DNA from: Beaufortia kweichowensis
Taxonomy: Eukaryota; Chordata; Actinopteri; Cypriniformes; Gastromyzontidae
Length of the DNA stretch: 64,000 nucleotides
Reading direction: 5' to 3'
Assembly: GCA_019155185.1 (NCBI GenBank)
Contig: CM032808.1
Location: 8,112,716-8,176,715 of the forward strand
Position 1 is the first letter of the stretch. Every line of letters begins with the position of its first letter. The position numbers were made by a program, and so were the translations under genes. The notes beneath the pieces were generated by a model. The model saw nothing but the letters and a program-made list of their open reading frames with translations. It ran no database searches and was not told the DNA's origin. This document shows positions 39,534 to 52,823 of this stretch, piece after piece.

Positions 39534-40503
39534 CAGGTAGGTTATTTTAGACAGATCAATCTGACAGTGGGAATCTAAAAAAAACAGTTCTTCAGCAAGT
39601 GTCAAAGACAGTGTTCAAAGTCTCCTTACCTCACCCTAAATCACAATGATGAGCTTCATTTCATTCAATTCATTTTAGCTTACCTAAAGTTAAGAACATT
39701 AAGTAATCTGCAATTTCAGGTTTTAAACAGACAAATTAGAACTGGTTAAAAAAATGATCTCTGTAAGCTGCCAAAAGTTGCTATTCAGAAAAACTGTCAT
39801 TATCCAGAAGTGGACCCAACTAATTTGTATCCAGCCTAACTCGAGCTGTTTTAGGATCGTAGCCAACTTGAATTTTGGAGTTATCACGGCATCATATTTG
39901 GCTAAAGTAGTTCTCAGTGAAATCATTAGCTTCAGTGGTGTTTGATTTTTCAGTAAAGCCCCTTTAGAGCAGAAAGTATTTTCACCTTCACAGCCATCCC
40001 CCACTTTTTGTGAAATTGAACTACTCTCCTGCATTAGTTCTTGTCCTTGATGAAAGGATTAACCCTCCTCTGGTTCCATTAAAAACCAGCCCTGCCACCT
40101 CTGACCCCATAGTCATGTTTTCCAGTGGCAGAGTAAGGACAAGAAAGTTTAGCTGTAAAAATGCAATATCTTAAAACCTTGCTGTGTAATTTAAGGTCAT
40201 GACCTCCTTTAGCAGCAGGATCTTTACCTGGTCACTTCAGTTATAAACTGCAGTCTTGTTCAGTCTTGGATTTCTTGTCGGGTCCACTCAGAATGCATCT
40301 CCATTCTAATGTTTGAAGAACAGGCTTTTAATTTCACTTTGGTTTGTTTTGTGTGTCTCTTGTACATGGCCAGTGTTTGCCAAAATTTAGAATAAAGAAT
40401 GCCAATGAAAGCTAAATTATGGGAAAATTCAATAAAACCTTTGAAATGGTGTTTGTCTACAATTAAGGTAAATTATACTAATTTTCCTCTTCTGTCCTCA
40501 CAG

Positions 40504-40578
40504 CTCAGCCAAATCCACCCAAAATCCATGAGGGATGGTGGGCTTACAAAGAAGTTGTCCAGGGGAGCTTTGTTCCAG
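40504..40578 (+). CDS. ca10: ca10 coding exon 2 (start of CA-like domain)
   Basis: The 75 bases complete the Ala codon of exon 1, then encode QPNPP followed by KIHEGWWAYKEVVQGSFVP, and stop one base into the next codon (Val in known CA10). This is the conserved start of the alpha-carbonic-anhydrase-like domain of CA10; CA11 reads differently here (WWSYKDNLQGNFVP). The acceptor is a pyrimidine-rich run ending in CTCACAG. A perfect branch-point-like TACTAAT lies at 40476-40482, its branch A 23 bases before the exon. The donor is G|GTAATA at 40579. The exon sits inside a longer chance ORF (40399-40680) whose flanks are intronic. The residues that would ligand zinc in an active enzyme are encoded by later exons outside the window. 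Confidence 0.96.
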
Positions 40579-40980
40579 GTAATATTTATACATCATCTTT
40601 TACTAAGTGTGATTAGTGCATGTACGCTTACACATGAATTTTACATCAGTTTCAATGATTTGATTATACTATTTTCTTAGCTCATAATCTTTTTTATGGT
40701 AGCCTTCATGAATGACTGTAAAAGCATTAGATCATGGTCTTTTTTCACCATAGTTTTGTGTAGACATCCTGATGCTTCCTGATAATTCATACAGTCATAC
40801 TGTTTCATAAATAAATCTGTTTGCCATACTATGCTGAGCTGAAAATATGAGTCCACATGTGGTGTTTTTTCACCCTTCTTGTGTATTTTTTTAAATTGCA
40901 AATAATATGATATTATTTAATAGGCTTTGTTTCACTTGTGCTTTAATGATGGCATATATTTCAGCTTGCATGGACTCTAT

Positions 40981-41179
40981 GGCCTGGTTTCACAGACACG
41001 GTTTAAGGCTAGACCCAGATAACATGTTTGAGCTCTCTTAACCGATAACAACTTGCGGTTACATATCTTTAAATGTATCAGTGCCATTGTTTTGTCTTAG
41101 GATGCATACTTGTAATGTTTCTTTCTTTCTAAGACATGTTTATAAAAGGCCTAAACCATGCCCTGTTTGTGAAACGGCT
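40981..41179. mobile_element. palindromic repeat, 'ggcctggtttcacagac' family
   Basis: It starts GGCCTGGTTTCACAGACACG and ends CCCTGTTTGTGAAACGG, an imperfect inverse. Inside are TATCAGTGCCATTGTTTTGT and AAGACATGTTTATAAAAGGC. I recognise this as a frequent cyprinid dispersed element. It lies 0.4 kb after exon 2. Confidence 0.7.
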
Positions 41180-41705
41180 CCTATATATGTGTTATTCCAG
41201 CATGATTTGATTGTTCCAAAGAGCATCTTGTGTGTTTCTGAACTTTTGTACAAAATGTTTAATTTGGCAAGTGTCTGCCGGGGTTTTTTTTTTTATTAGG
41301 CCCAAACTAGTGCTGATTCTTAAATGGATTTCCTTTGTTTTAAAGTGTTTCTAAAAGTTTTTTAAAACTATTTTAGATTAGACCTTAGATTTTTAGCATG
41401 GATTCGAATGTTTGAATCATGCTCTGATATTACCATTATCCAGCAGTAGAACCTTGTCTTCAAAGTGACTTACAAATGAGGAACACCAGTTCTTTTTAGT
41501 ATAAACAGAAGTTATTAAGAGTTCTCCAGAATTCAGAGATAATTGCTCCATTTCAAATCCTAGTGAGCTGCTTACGGAGGCAATTTTTTAGATCACCATA
41601 GGTGTGATACAGACATGAATGTGCTTCAGAATGTTAGCATTGTAATCATAGTGCCTACTAAGATAATCAGTTGTTCCTTCAACTCATAATCCCAGGATGC
41701 ATTGC

Positions 41706-41928
<223 letters not shown>

Positions 41929-43189
41929 CTATATGAACCTCTTTATGAAGCGTTAACCCAGGTCTCTTGAGGTCCACAAAAGGGCATCAGCATACACAAC
42001 ATGAGCAGGGCAAAAGTTCAGGCTCATAGTTTATGATACCTTATTTACGTCTGTTGTTTTTATAGGCTGTTTAAACCCTTTTTGGCGGATCATGCCATTC
42101 CACATTTCGAGGGAGAGCAAAAAGAAGGATTTTAAAAGAGATAAAGCCTGAGAACAGTTTTAAACCTTTGCCTCTAAATCAGAGTCAGATCCTGTGGAAT
42201 ATCACGCTGGGCTTAGATGCACACTATCTTGAGCTGCTGAGAGGGTGTTGGATTGGCAATCTGGTTCCTGTTTATTCACCAGAGGTGTGGGAAGGACATC
42301 ATGGTGAGGACGGGGCAGCTGTATTTTGATGATTGTTTAATACTCTGTGCCTTGAAAACCAAACGGGCTGTTATCTGAGAGCCCCATAGTTCCTGTACTG
42401 TACATTGTAGCAGGGCTGGACAGTCTGAGCACGAGAGGGCTATTAAAATGAATGTTGCCCCTGACCACTGCTGGCTGATGAGCTGGAACATGTCAAACCC
42501 TCGGCAGTGGTCTTAACATGGCTTTTAATATTGCACACAGCAGCCTGTTTCTGTTGTGAGGAGGGTGATGGGGATGATTTGGAGATAAAACAAAAGAATG
42601 CTTATTTTCTTGGAGGGGAGTTTTGAAATCCTCAAAGATTAGAGGGATCGAGTCATCTAAAAAAACATACTCGCTCATTTGAAAGAAAGAATGAATGCAA
42701 TCACAGGTGCTGAATGGATGTTTCATAGTAGATTAGATAATAGATTAGTACTTGTGTGTAGGCCCAAAAATAATTTGCGAAATTTCAGGGAAAGATAAAA
42801 ATGGAGATATTGTGACGCCTGCTGTGATTTTAAAGTGCTTTTTATTGGACGTTATGTCTAAAAAGAGTGTCATTAGTTTTGCAGTCTTTTTTGTCTAGTG
42901 ACTTTAGAAAGCATTAACAGATACTTTCAACTTCGGATACATTAGTAGCATCTCTTATTGCTAACGGCTTCAGCAGAAAAATACTTTACATGAATCTACT
43001 CAAATGTTTAATTGAATGATTCATTTGCAACATCATTTAGTGTTCCCAGACATCACATTTTTCATGTACTCTGTCCAGTATATTTACCATGTAAAATATA
43101 TAAAAAGTATTTTTATGTAAAAGTATTTTTTTTAGCATATTTTGTTGTATTAGTGCATGTTGTAATTGTAATTTTTCCTATAATTGTGT

Positions 43190-43490
43190 GTTCATATAGC
43201 TCAGTTAAAAGAGCATTTTGTCAACCGTGTTAGTTGTGGGTTCGGGTCCCAACATACTTAAATCTCTTTGTACAGACCATTGATCCCAGTATATTTTCAT
43301 AGAATTGCCAAAGTGACGTAGACGTTGTTAGCGTTCGACTCTTTGACAGGGGGTTTAAGCACAATTGAAGTTCATAAATCACGGCGTCTTAACACTGCAC
43401 ATTGCACTTTTTATACAAGAATCTCTACACTAATAAATAAGGTATAGCTTGAATGCACTGTAAGTAGATTTGCATAAAAGTGTGTGCTAG
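43190..43490 (+). mobile_element. decayed tRNA-derived SINE
   Basis: The head has an A-box-like TATAGCTCAGTTAAAAGAGC and a B-box GGTTCGGGTCC (43239-43249). A tail TATAGCTTGAATGCACTGTA followed by AGTAGATTTGCATAAAAG sits at 43444-43480. The intervening sequence is longer than expected, so the copy has decayed or gained an insertion. It is not a functional tRNA gene because no acceptor stem forms. Confidence 0.6.
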
Positions 43491-45970
43491 TACATTATTG
43501 TAAAAGTAAATTAATCCCTATTATGTGCCTAGCTAGATTTTCCATGAGTTAGGTTCCTATATTAATGTGCCTTGGGAAAAAAACTATTGTTTAAATAAAA
43601 ACATTTTCATTCATTAAAATGTATAGCTTTTAAATCTATATCACCCAGCTTGGTTTATCAGAAAGCTTACAATGATTTTCTTGTAGACATCTGGCCATTA
43701 AATGACAGCCGTGTTACATAGGGGTGAACCTTGATGCAGATCATTGCAGATCTACAGTCACCTAAAGCTTTTATTTAAATGGTGGTTAAGCTACACTAAA
43801 TCAATAAAGGATGCTAATAGGCAGGTAGTTCCCGCATGTCAAGTAGTTACAAGCAGTTTAGGGATTGACAGCCACTGGTCGAAATGTAATTAAGGATGGA
43901 GAAGAATGTCTATCGGAGCACAACTTGAGCTGTGTCTGAAATGGAGGAAGTGACCACTGGGACGGCACTAATTTCACCCCTGTTCATGTGTTTAGAAATG
44001 GCATTTGATTTGCATTTCAAATTCTCAATCCATCCGGGCTCTGCTCATCACTTTGTTGCATGATATGTCGAGTTTTCACTTGCATTGCTTATCATGCACA
44101 TGGCTGGTGCAAAATCTGCAATTGTCACAACTTTCAAGGCAGCCAAAACAAATTTTGCGCATTGCCAGAAATGGGTCGCAGATGGAGGAAGGCGTGTTAA
44201 GCGTCTTTCCCTCCCTTGGCGAGTTACTGAACAAACTCTGCACATTTTTATATAAATCTGTCTGAGTCGGTTCAGATCAACACAGATTGTGTAGCTGATG
44301 CGACGCTTCTTGTGGACATGAACGTCAAGGAAAAATCACTGCGATACTGCAGAAATTTGATAGATAAACCTGTGGGTTAAGCTAAATGTTTCTGTCATTT
44401 TAAGGCTTTTTGACTGTTTTAGAATCGCTGCAGTTGCATTTCATGACAGATTAGTCACAGCTTTGATATAATGATGAGGGATATATCATATAATGTGTCA
44501 ATTAAGTAGTTCACAGACATGGATTCTGCTATGCGCATACATCATTGGGCACTAAATGGCCCGATGTCTCCACTTAAAGTGGATCTGCCATCAGGGTATT
44601 AAAATTGTGTACCATTTATTGCCTCTTTTGTCCAATAATTGTACATACTGTGTGTATTTTAAAGCTTTGAAAGCAGTTTTATCAAGATGCAAGATCATTT
44701 GACTATAAATGTGTTATTCTCCCAGGAAGCCAAAGTAGAAAATATTAATCATAACAGTATTTGAATTGAGCAAAACTTGCAAAGGATCACCTGCCTGTGC
44801 CAAAATTAAGGTTCATAGTTTAATATAAACGTCTTGTGTGCGCACAGCCCTAAAAATGATCCTAGAAGGGGTGGGCTATGAACAAATAAGCAAGATTTTT
44901 ATCACAGCATATGAAACAGATATCGTCGCTGTGGGGCGAAAAATCTACAAATATATATCTTTATATATATGCATATAATTTATAATGTAATATAGTTACA
45001 CATATAATATATACATACATGTGATTTATAGATGTGTATATCATTGTTTATTTTTGCTACTCATTCTACCAAGGGTTTTACAGATTACATAAGTATGTAG
45101 TAATGTCTATTTTCTTATAGCACATCTGTTTGTGTATTAGTAAAGTTGTGCAGCAACCGTAAATATCCTAGAGTTATGACACATGAGATGCATCAAAGTT
45201 TAATTGCTTCTATTATAAACAACAAACCTGTTTGCACTGAAAGCATCGTCATAGTTTGGGGAGTATATTATAGCTTTGCATCATGGCAGACTTTTTAAAG
45301 TCACGGCGCACACGTACCGTACTGCGGTACATATAGTGTAACAGAATCTCTACTGGTCATCAAGCATAGCACAGTACGGTAATTAAAGACACAAGCAGCG
45401 CGGTGCGCGCCTTTTGTTTGTGAGTAGAGAAACGTATCATGCTGCAGCCTTAATCTCCGGGTGCGAGAGCCCCGACAACAAAAATCCCCACCGCAGCTGA
45501 ATGGTAATTCATCTCATTGACAGTCATACCCGCTTTTCCTGAAGGCATGCAGGAATGCTAAGTTTAGGCAGCAAAACATATCCAGAGCAGCTAATTTTCT
45601 CGGCGGTGGTGAAATACATCACACAGCAGTTCCTCTCGGAATCAGTGACAGCTGTATGTATTAAGAGACCGCCTGATGGATGGGGGTGTAGTGAGGAAGA
45701 CTCTCATAACCTGCTCTTTATTTACTGCCGCTTAACTGGAGGAGATGAGCGTGATGGTGGATGGGGAAGGTCCGGAGCCGGTCTGGACGACTTGAGGGAG
45801 AAACTGTAGTCACTCTTTTGTGTCACTCAAGACTGAAAGGTCTGTTATCATCCATCAATCAGAACAGTGCCAGCAAAGCTAAAGGGCTCATGGTGTGGCT
45901 GGAAACCTGAAAGCTTTAAATGATGTCTGAAAGTCGTGCTTGAAATGTCTAAGGCAGGGGTCGTCAACCT

Positions 45971-45973
<3 letters not shown>

Positions 45974-46017
<44 letters not shown>
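45974..46017. repeat. GA microsatellite
   Basis: About 22 GA units directly abutting the left end of the MITE that starts at 46017. Confidence 0.95.
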
Positions 46018-46020
<3 letters not shown>

Positions 46021-46182
46021 TCTTAAAAATAAAGGTGCTTTAAAATGCCATAGAAGAACCATTTTTGGCTGAAAGGTTCCATAAAGAACATTTCTGTTTC
46101 TCAAAAGATTCCTCGTAGTGGAAAATTCTTCTACGGCATTGCTGTGAAGAACCTTTTGTAGCACCTTTAATTTTAAGACTGT
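46017..46182. mobile_element. palindromic MITE, 'aaaataaaggtgct' family
   Basis: Left end ACACTCTTAAAAATAAAGGT; right end GCACCTTTAATTTTAAGACT. Interior has GCCATAGAAGAACCATTTTT and its inverse. Same family as 9024-9240. Confidence 0.75.
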
Positions 46183-46294
46183 ATGTAGTGTTTTAAGCCT
46201 TGACCTGTGTATAGCACCATACTAATATACAGTGTTTACAGTACATACTTTATGATGCTTACATTGCAAAGCTATTAACATAATCGTTATTGAT

Positions 46295-46503
46295 TTACAG
46301 AGTCATATAGTTCATTAATCACTCTACCCATATGACTTTCTTCTTTGGAAAAAGAAGATTTTAGAAACACTAACAGATTCAGTTATGATTTTTTTTCATT
46401 ATATGAAAAATAGAAGAACAATCTTCAAAATTGTCCAGGAAGAAAGTCATGTGTTTTTGGAAAAACACTAGGGTGAGTAAATAATGACAGAACTATTCCT
46501 TTA
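46295..46503. mobile_element. TTAA-type MITE, diverged
   Basis: The left part is CATATAGTTCATTAATCACT with a matching ATGACTTTCTTCTTTGGA; the right end is GGGTGAGTAAATAATGACAG followed by AACTATTCCTTTAA. The terminal TTAAAGG on the left is lost. Confidence 0.6.
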
Positions 46504-47707
46504 ATGCATTTCAATGTGAGAGGAACACTAAAGTGTTGCTAAACTTCAGCTTTAAATGTGTTTTCATTTTTCTGCAAAATTATGCTCGAGATCAAACAAT
46601 AACTGCTGGACCCCTGCAGTACCGTTGTGGACCCCCTGTTGAAGACACCTGATATGAGATACTCTAATATATTCTAAAGGTATTGCAGGATCAGCACCTG
46701 GCACATATAAACTCTCACAACAAACGTAATCTATTTGCTTATGAGAATTGGCTCTGAATGAGCCATCATTATTCAAGATAAATCTTTGCTTGATTTCAGT
46801 TTCTTGGATGAACTTTGATGACTGGTTCACAGGTGGTGGATTCTGTTCTATAAGTATTGAGCATTTACTATTCAGTGAGTACGTCAGCACAGTCTACTCA
46901 AGATCAAACCAATTTCACTCGAAAAAAGATGGAAGCGATTTCTGACGCCACCTTCATTTAAAATGCATGCAGTTGAAATCTCTGTGGTGTGCTTCAGAGC
47001 CTTGCAGATTACTTTAAAACGCTGTCGTTCCATATTTTTATGTGTTTTGAGCACGACTCTTAAAAATGCCATAGAAAGGCTAATGCAATGGCTTGTATAA
47101 AGATTTTATGTGTTATTTGTTAAAAATCAAGGCTCTAGATGAAAATGAACATAGCATAGCTAGGTCTTAACAAGTGTGTACACAAAGGCTTTGTTCACAT
47201 TTGTTTTACATATAGAAAAATGTAGCAAATTACAGGCATAATTTTATATAATTTCACAGAGAAGTGTTTTGTTCCTCAAGTGCCATGCATAAATTGTCCC
47301 CACAAGCTGACGGATATCACTGAAATAGGTGTCCTGAGAAATCACACCTGTCTCTGTGACAGCTTTCTAGGCTCTGTAAACAGCAAGGAAAGTGTCAGGG
47401 GAGCTGCCCCGTGCTTTTTTATCAGAAGTGCTGTCAGTCATTGTGCACTTTCATGGCTTTCTGACAGGTCTATGGAACAGGGTTGTGGAAAGATGGCATG
47501 TACTTGAAGAGATGGGGGTGGTCAGATTCTGCATTTGAGAATCTTTTAATCTGAACAGCTTTTCAACCTGGCGCTCAAATCTGCACAACGTTAATATCTA
47601 TGTTGTGACACAAAAGGAGGAGTTTTAAGTTACATATCAAATCTAGGTAATTTAACATTGACCACATGATTTGATGTTTTACATCGTGCTGTGGTAGAAT
47701 CTTAGGC

Positions 47708-48262
47708 TTAAAGGAATAGTTAAGACAAGAATGAAAATTCACATAATTTACTTCCCAGCAGTTTATGACTTCCTTTCCACAGTTGAACATAAAACACATG
47801 TTTTTATACTAAAATGCCATCATGTTCTGCCATCATCTTTTATATGAGATCCAAAATGATCCAAAAGTTCCTAAAAGCACATGCATCCATCAGTTAAGTG
47901 TCTTCGGAAGTGAAGCAATGTGTTTGTGAGACAAAATTATTAATGTTTTGAGCTGATTTTACGATCGATACATTGTTTATCCAGGGTAACAAACCGTTTA
48001 GTGCAAGATCAAAATATGGCAGCGCAAATGTATTGTTTTGCTTTGGAAGACATACTGTGTATTAACCTAATCAAGTCTTATGAAATACTTTAATGATGGA
48101 TGTATGTGCTTTCTGGAGCATTAACATTTTGGATCCCATATAATCAGATAATATAAAAGCATTTTATTATAAAATGAATCGTTTGTGTTCAGCTGAATAA
48201 AGGAAGTCATATACAGTACAGATGTGGTGGAATGAGGGTGAGTCAATTACAAGAGAATTTCA
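47708..48262. mobile_element. long TTAA-type MITE variant
   Basis: It starts TTAAAGGAATAGTTAAGAC and carries AGTTTATGACTTCCTTTCC near the left, with GGAAGTCATATACAGTACAG and GAATGAGGGTGAGTCAATTA near the right. The central 400 bases are not shared with the shorter copies. The right boundary is uncertain. Confidence 0.5.
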
Positions 48263-51200
48263 AAGGATGTTGTTAATAAAGTCAAAAGAAAAATATTAAA
48301 AATGAATAAATTGTCACATTTAAGTATATTTTTTATTAATTTTTTCAATCAAATTATGCTTTTATTTGTACTAAAAAGCAGAAATTAATAGATAGTTTTA
48401 TTAATATAATGTGTATGACTTAAACAGCAGTGACAGAATATAGTTATGAATTACAAAGGGGTCTGCAATTCATATATCCTGTCTCAGATGTTTGAGTGCC
48501 GTGGGAGGTATAAAATTACATTTATACTAATAAAATTCTCTGACTGTAACATTTGACTAGCCAAGCTACACATTTATTTTTATACTAAACTACACATCGA
48601 TTTTTAAACTAGCTTTTAGAAACCCCGTCTCCATCTCGTCCTGGCCCCAGTGCCCTTGTCGAACATTGAGTAATAACTTCGGGTAAATATAACAGAATGA
48701 TTAGATTTAGTACGGGGATCACAGAAAAACTATCGGTGCCAATAAAGCTTGATTTCCATTGGTTGCTCTGTCGGGATCGGAGAGTGAACTTCCTCTCCAG
48801 TTGGGCATCCCCAAGAACCAAATTACTAATGAGCTCTGAGTCCCATTATAATAAATGACCCCTACTGCTCAGGAAATCTTCCCGGCACATCTTAAAGGAC
48901 AAGATGATAGCCTTATATGAATAAAGTTATCGCAGTGGCGATAATGGCAATTGAATTTAGTACCTGTATTCTGTGTGACGGGCACGCCTAGCAGGATAAT
49001 TCATGGATTTAACATGCAGGTGTGTTTAAATAGGAAGCATTGGAAATGTGAATTTAGGGTTGGTATACTGTAGATCTAAGGAAATACCATCCATTGAGAT
49101 GCTTGTATTATCTTAAATTCTGTGCAGTTTTTTCTATGGTGGTTTTTGGATTGGCCTTTTCTTGTTTTTGCATGGCCAAGTGGATATAACACGATTTCAA
49201 TACTATCTAACGAGAATCCAATCTTTCTACAAGATGGGAAATAGATGGTGGAGTCATCACACATAGTTTTTTTTATAAACAAGTTGTTTATTAATTTGTA
49301 TACCAGTCAGTCACTTTAGCTTCAAAGGCCAAACAAGTATCGGATTTTCAAAGTGAAAGATCAAAAGGTTTCATCTTCATTTTACTCAAATTGTCATGGC
49401 AGTGGTATATTGTGCAGGGCTTTGCCTTCTAAAGCAATATTCAAGAAGTCTGAAGACACAATGCACTAATGCAAAAATTCTGCAATGAAAGCAATAGCGT
49501 TTCTGTACATTTTAAGATTAAATTCTATGATTGAATTGTACAGTTGACAATCAATCTTAAAGGCTTTTGGTATTCAGTTTATAACAAAACAAAACAATTC
49601 AATTTAATTACCTAGTTTTGTGTATGTTCCACAAGTGTTGTTAACTTAAATGCACCCCTATAGCTTAGATAAAGTATGTCTAAACAATTACTTTTGTTTG
49701 ATATCATTTTGTTGTACATTGATGTTTTTAAATCTTGGGACATTTGTTTAACAGATATTTGAATACCTCATATTATACCAAAATTAAATAATTCCCTCTG
49801 TATTTTCCCAAACCTGTATTATTTGTTTTCTGCACAGAGGCCAAAAGTATTTAGAGGAATGTCCAGGATGATGTTTCACACAAGTAGAAAGTAATAACAT
49901 GTTAGAGGGTTCAAGACGGTAAATTGTGACTTGCATATAATAAAGACTTGCATTAAATTAAATGGTAAATAACCAAAATATAAATCAATAATACCCTAAA
50001 AATGTAATCACAAAATTTACTTGTCTTCGATGGAAATATACAACATTCTAAAAAGTTTGCATTTTACTGTTGATGCTGCAGTTTGTGATCCCTGTTCCTC
50101 AAGGCCTCCATAGTTTTATAGCTTTCAAGGGATTTTGCTTTGCTTAAAATAGGGCACAGGGGTGAACACTTCAAAAAATAAACAAACCAACCCTTGTTTT
50201 AATGTGTTTCTTTGGGAGGTGTAAGGCTAGGGCAGTATTCACGACCTTACACAGTATGAAGGAAATAGGTGCAGCTGTGTAGGCTACTAGTAAAAGGAAG
50301 GTGTGAAGAGCAAGAGTGTGCCAAAGGTCTCAAAAATGGCTAAAACTTACAAACTTTATACATTCTAAGAAATAATAGAGGGTAGAACATTATTTACTGG
50401 GTCACTAGATGACTATGATCAAAAATCATTATTCTTAAAAATGATTTTATTAGCATTTAGACAGTAGGAATTAAAAGATGGAATTCTTAATTCAATACTT
50501 ACTATTCTATTAATAAATCAAAGATATTTTATAGTCCACCCTAATGTACATATCACACTTGTGGTTTTTCCATAATATGGTTTCTCATTATAGAAAAGAT
50601 TTCAGTCCCTGTAATAAACAAAATCCTGTATAAGGCATTGGTTCATGCCTTTACATCCCTTCATCACAGTCCACAGCAATCAATGTTGATTAAACAGCAG
50701 GAACTAAGAAGCTATGCATTCAATGATCTGAAGCAAACACATTCAATTCCTGTGTCTGCGCTGGTATTACAGTCTTCTGGAGCTGTTCCACACGCAAGCT
50801 GTCTTAAAGCAATAGTGAAGCGTGAAATTACCAAATTTGATGCATCGTTTTGCGTATCCGTATCTTTAACCACTGCTATAGATCTTGAAAAAGTTGAGCA
50901 CGGATGACATTGCTACAGAACAGCCATCTGTATCGAGCGATTCATTCAAAGTCATTTGGCTCCTACATGTTTCATTATTTTTACAGCCTGGGTCTCCCTA
51001 CTAATTTTTGTCTGGAGCCCCGGGATATCTATTTTCCCTGCAACTAAGTGCCATTTTCTATGCCAAAAATCTGAATGCTATAAGCGCAACTATGTTGCAT
51101 GACCAGAAGGTACACAGAAATCAGGTTTGCCCCGGTAATTTCATTTAGGCTTGTCATTTATGTATGCAATTTGCATTTGATTGTCAGCGAACGGACAAAT

Positions 51201-52564
51201 ATGAGGGGAAAAAGCATTTCTATTTTGTTTTTCAAAGTCCCTTATTGAAAGGATTGAGAGGGTCAGAGCAAAACGTAGTTGATAATATTGACACAATGTT
51301 TCATTCTGTGGACGTTTTAATCGCTGAAAAAGCTGCCTTTGCAATGTAAAGCATTTTTTTGGTGTTATTTGTGCTCAGGGAAAGCCAATACAAGCTCAAC
51401 AACTTGAGAAGCATCAGCAATACAGTTTTTGTCTTTAGTTCTTACTTTTCTCATATACAGCATCTTTTCAGTTAGGCCACCTTGGGTTCTGCCCCCGAGC
51501 TGCTGCTTTGTTTCTGCGTCAGATTGAAGTGACTGATCTGTTTCACTATGCAGCTTTTCTGCTAAGATAAGATTTTATAATCCCCATATGATAGTCAACC
51601 AAAAAGGTCATAATATAAGTACAATAAAGCATACCACGTGTATTGAAATCAGTAAACCCTGATGGGATAGGAGGAAAATCTAAACACACATTCATGCAGC
51701 TGGTGTAAATGTGCTCTAGTTTTTCTCCATTCTTTATGTGCTCATTCTCTGTGCTATATCTCATGTATTACCATTTAAAAGAGACATGGAATGCTATCAG
51801 AACATGCCTTTTAACTGCATACCAGCAGCGTTTGATTCACTTTGGGCTTTATCTTTCCTTTTAACTGCTGCCAAACAACCAGAAGCCCCAAGAGAGGGCC
51901 AGACACATCTGCCTCTGGCTCCAGATTTGAATACTCACTCTACATTCTAATACGCTCCGTGCCCTTACCCAGATATTAATGCATTATAGTGCCATAAATC
52001 TCTTTAATATATTCTTATAGGACTTCAATCGGAAGATGATTATTGGAGTAAAACCAGCACAGCACGTTTTAGTGTTACAGTCCATTTTGAATAAGCAAAC
52101 GAAAACATGAGTTATGAAACGTGTCGTGCGTGAGCTAAAATTAGATCCTTATTAAACTGGATGATTAACATTTGATTCAAAAGGATATTTATAAAACAGT
52201 CACGTGCCGTGTTCAAAAATAATCAGATTACTTTAAAGACAAAACATAGCAATTCCACACATTAACAGGAGTACAAAAGCTGCAAGCTTTTGAGGATTGG
52301 ACCCAAGCTTATTAAAACTGCCTCACGCTAACACTGCTTCATTGGAGATTACATTTTTTGCAAGAAAAAAGATGGTCAACAAGCTTAGGTGCAAAGTAAA
52401 ATGCTTTTATACCTAATGATAATGCATCTCTGCATCTGGAAATGCATTGAAAAATGTAATCAATCAGGTCTAGCGTTTTATTTTTGTGCAAGGTAAATAT
52501 TGTGAATCATGATCATCAGGTGAATCTTCGGACACAATATTGTTTGCAGAAATAAATGTAAAAA

Positions 52565-52823
52565 TGTGACCTGCCTGTTAAAACACAGCTGAAGTCACTT
52601 TTTTTGTGATTTGCTGTTTTCTACATAAAATGATCCTACAGTATGTAATATAAAGAACATTCTGTGAAAAAAATAACATTGATATCTTCAATATCAAATG
52701 AGTAAGGTCTATTAAAGATTGAAATCATAGTGAAATTAATGATTGAAATTCAGTCAAATCAAACTTTGATGCTCCTTTTATCAAAATTAGACCCTGAGTC
52801 TGGTTTTCACAGGCAGGGTCACA
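52565..52823. mobile_element. MITE with TGTGACC termini
   Basis: It starts TGTGACCTGCCTGTTAAAAC and ends GGTTTTCACAGGCAGGGTCA with CA, inverse copies with few mismatches (about 20-base terminal inverted repeats). Length is 259 bp. It is non-coding. Confidence 0.7.

Larger units (their letters stand above)
30064..40503 (+). other. ca10: ca10 intron 1 (10.4 kb)
   Basis: The intron is bounded by GTAAGA and CACAG, with phase 1 on both sides. It contains no convincing exon or other gene. Contents include a CpG-rich patch near 30.87-31.04 kb, short GA runs near 33.9 and 34.07 kb, a GGGAGA/GA tract at 38.42-38.50 kb and an inverted-repeat element at 39.36-39.53 kb. Repeat-free complex blocks near 33.6-34.0, 35.46-35.78 and 36.64-36.93 kb are candidate regulatory DNA. 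ORFs of 60-103 codons in it show no domain and no splice support. Confidence 0.88.
45957..46650. mobile_element. repeat nest: possible hAT-type relic carrying GA tract and two MITEs
   Basis: The left edge CAGGGGTCGTCAACC and a right portion rich in GGACCCC (GCTGGACCCCTGCAG, GGACCCCCTGTTGAAGAC) recall termini of CAGGGGT-type hAT elements. Between them lie a GA tract (45974-46017), a MITE (46017-46182) and a TTAA-type MITE (46295-46503). Calling the outer unit one element is an inference. Confidence 0.4.

Noticed and set aside
43195..43265. tRNA gene
   Set aside because: A and B boxes are present but no acceptor stem or intact T stem forms, and a SINE tail follows; it is a SINE head.
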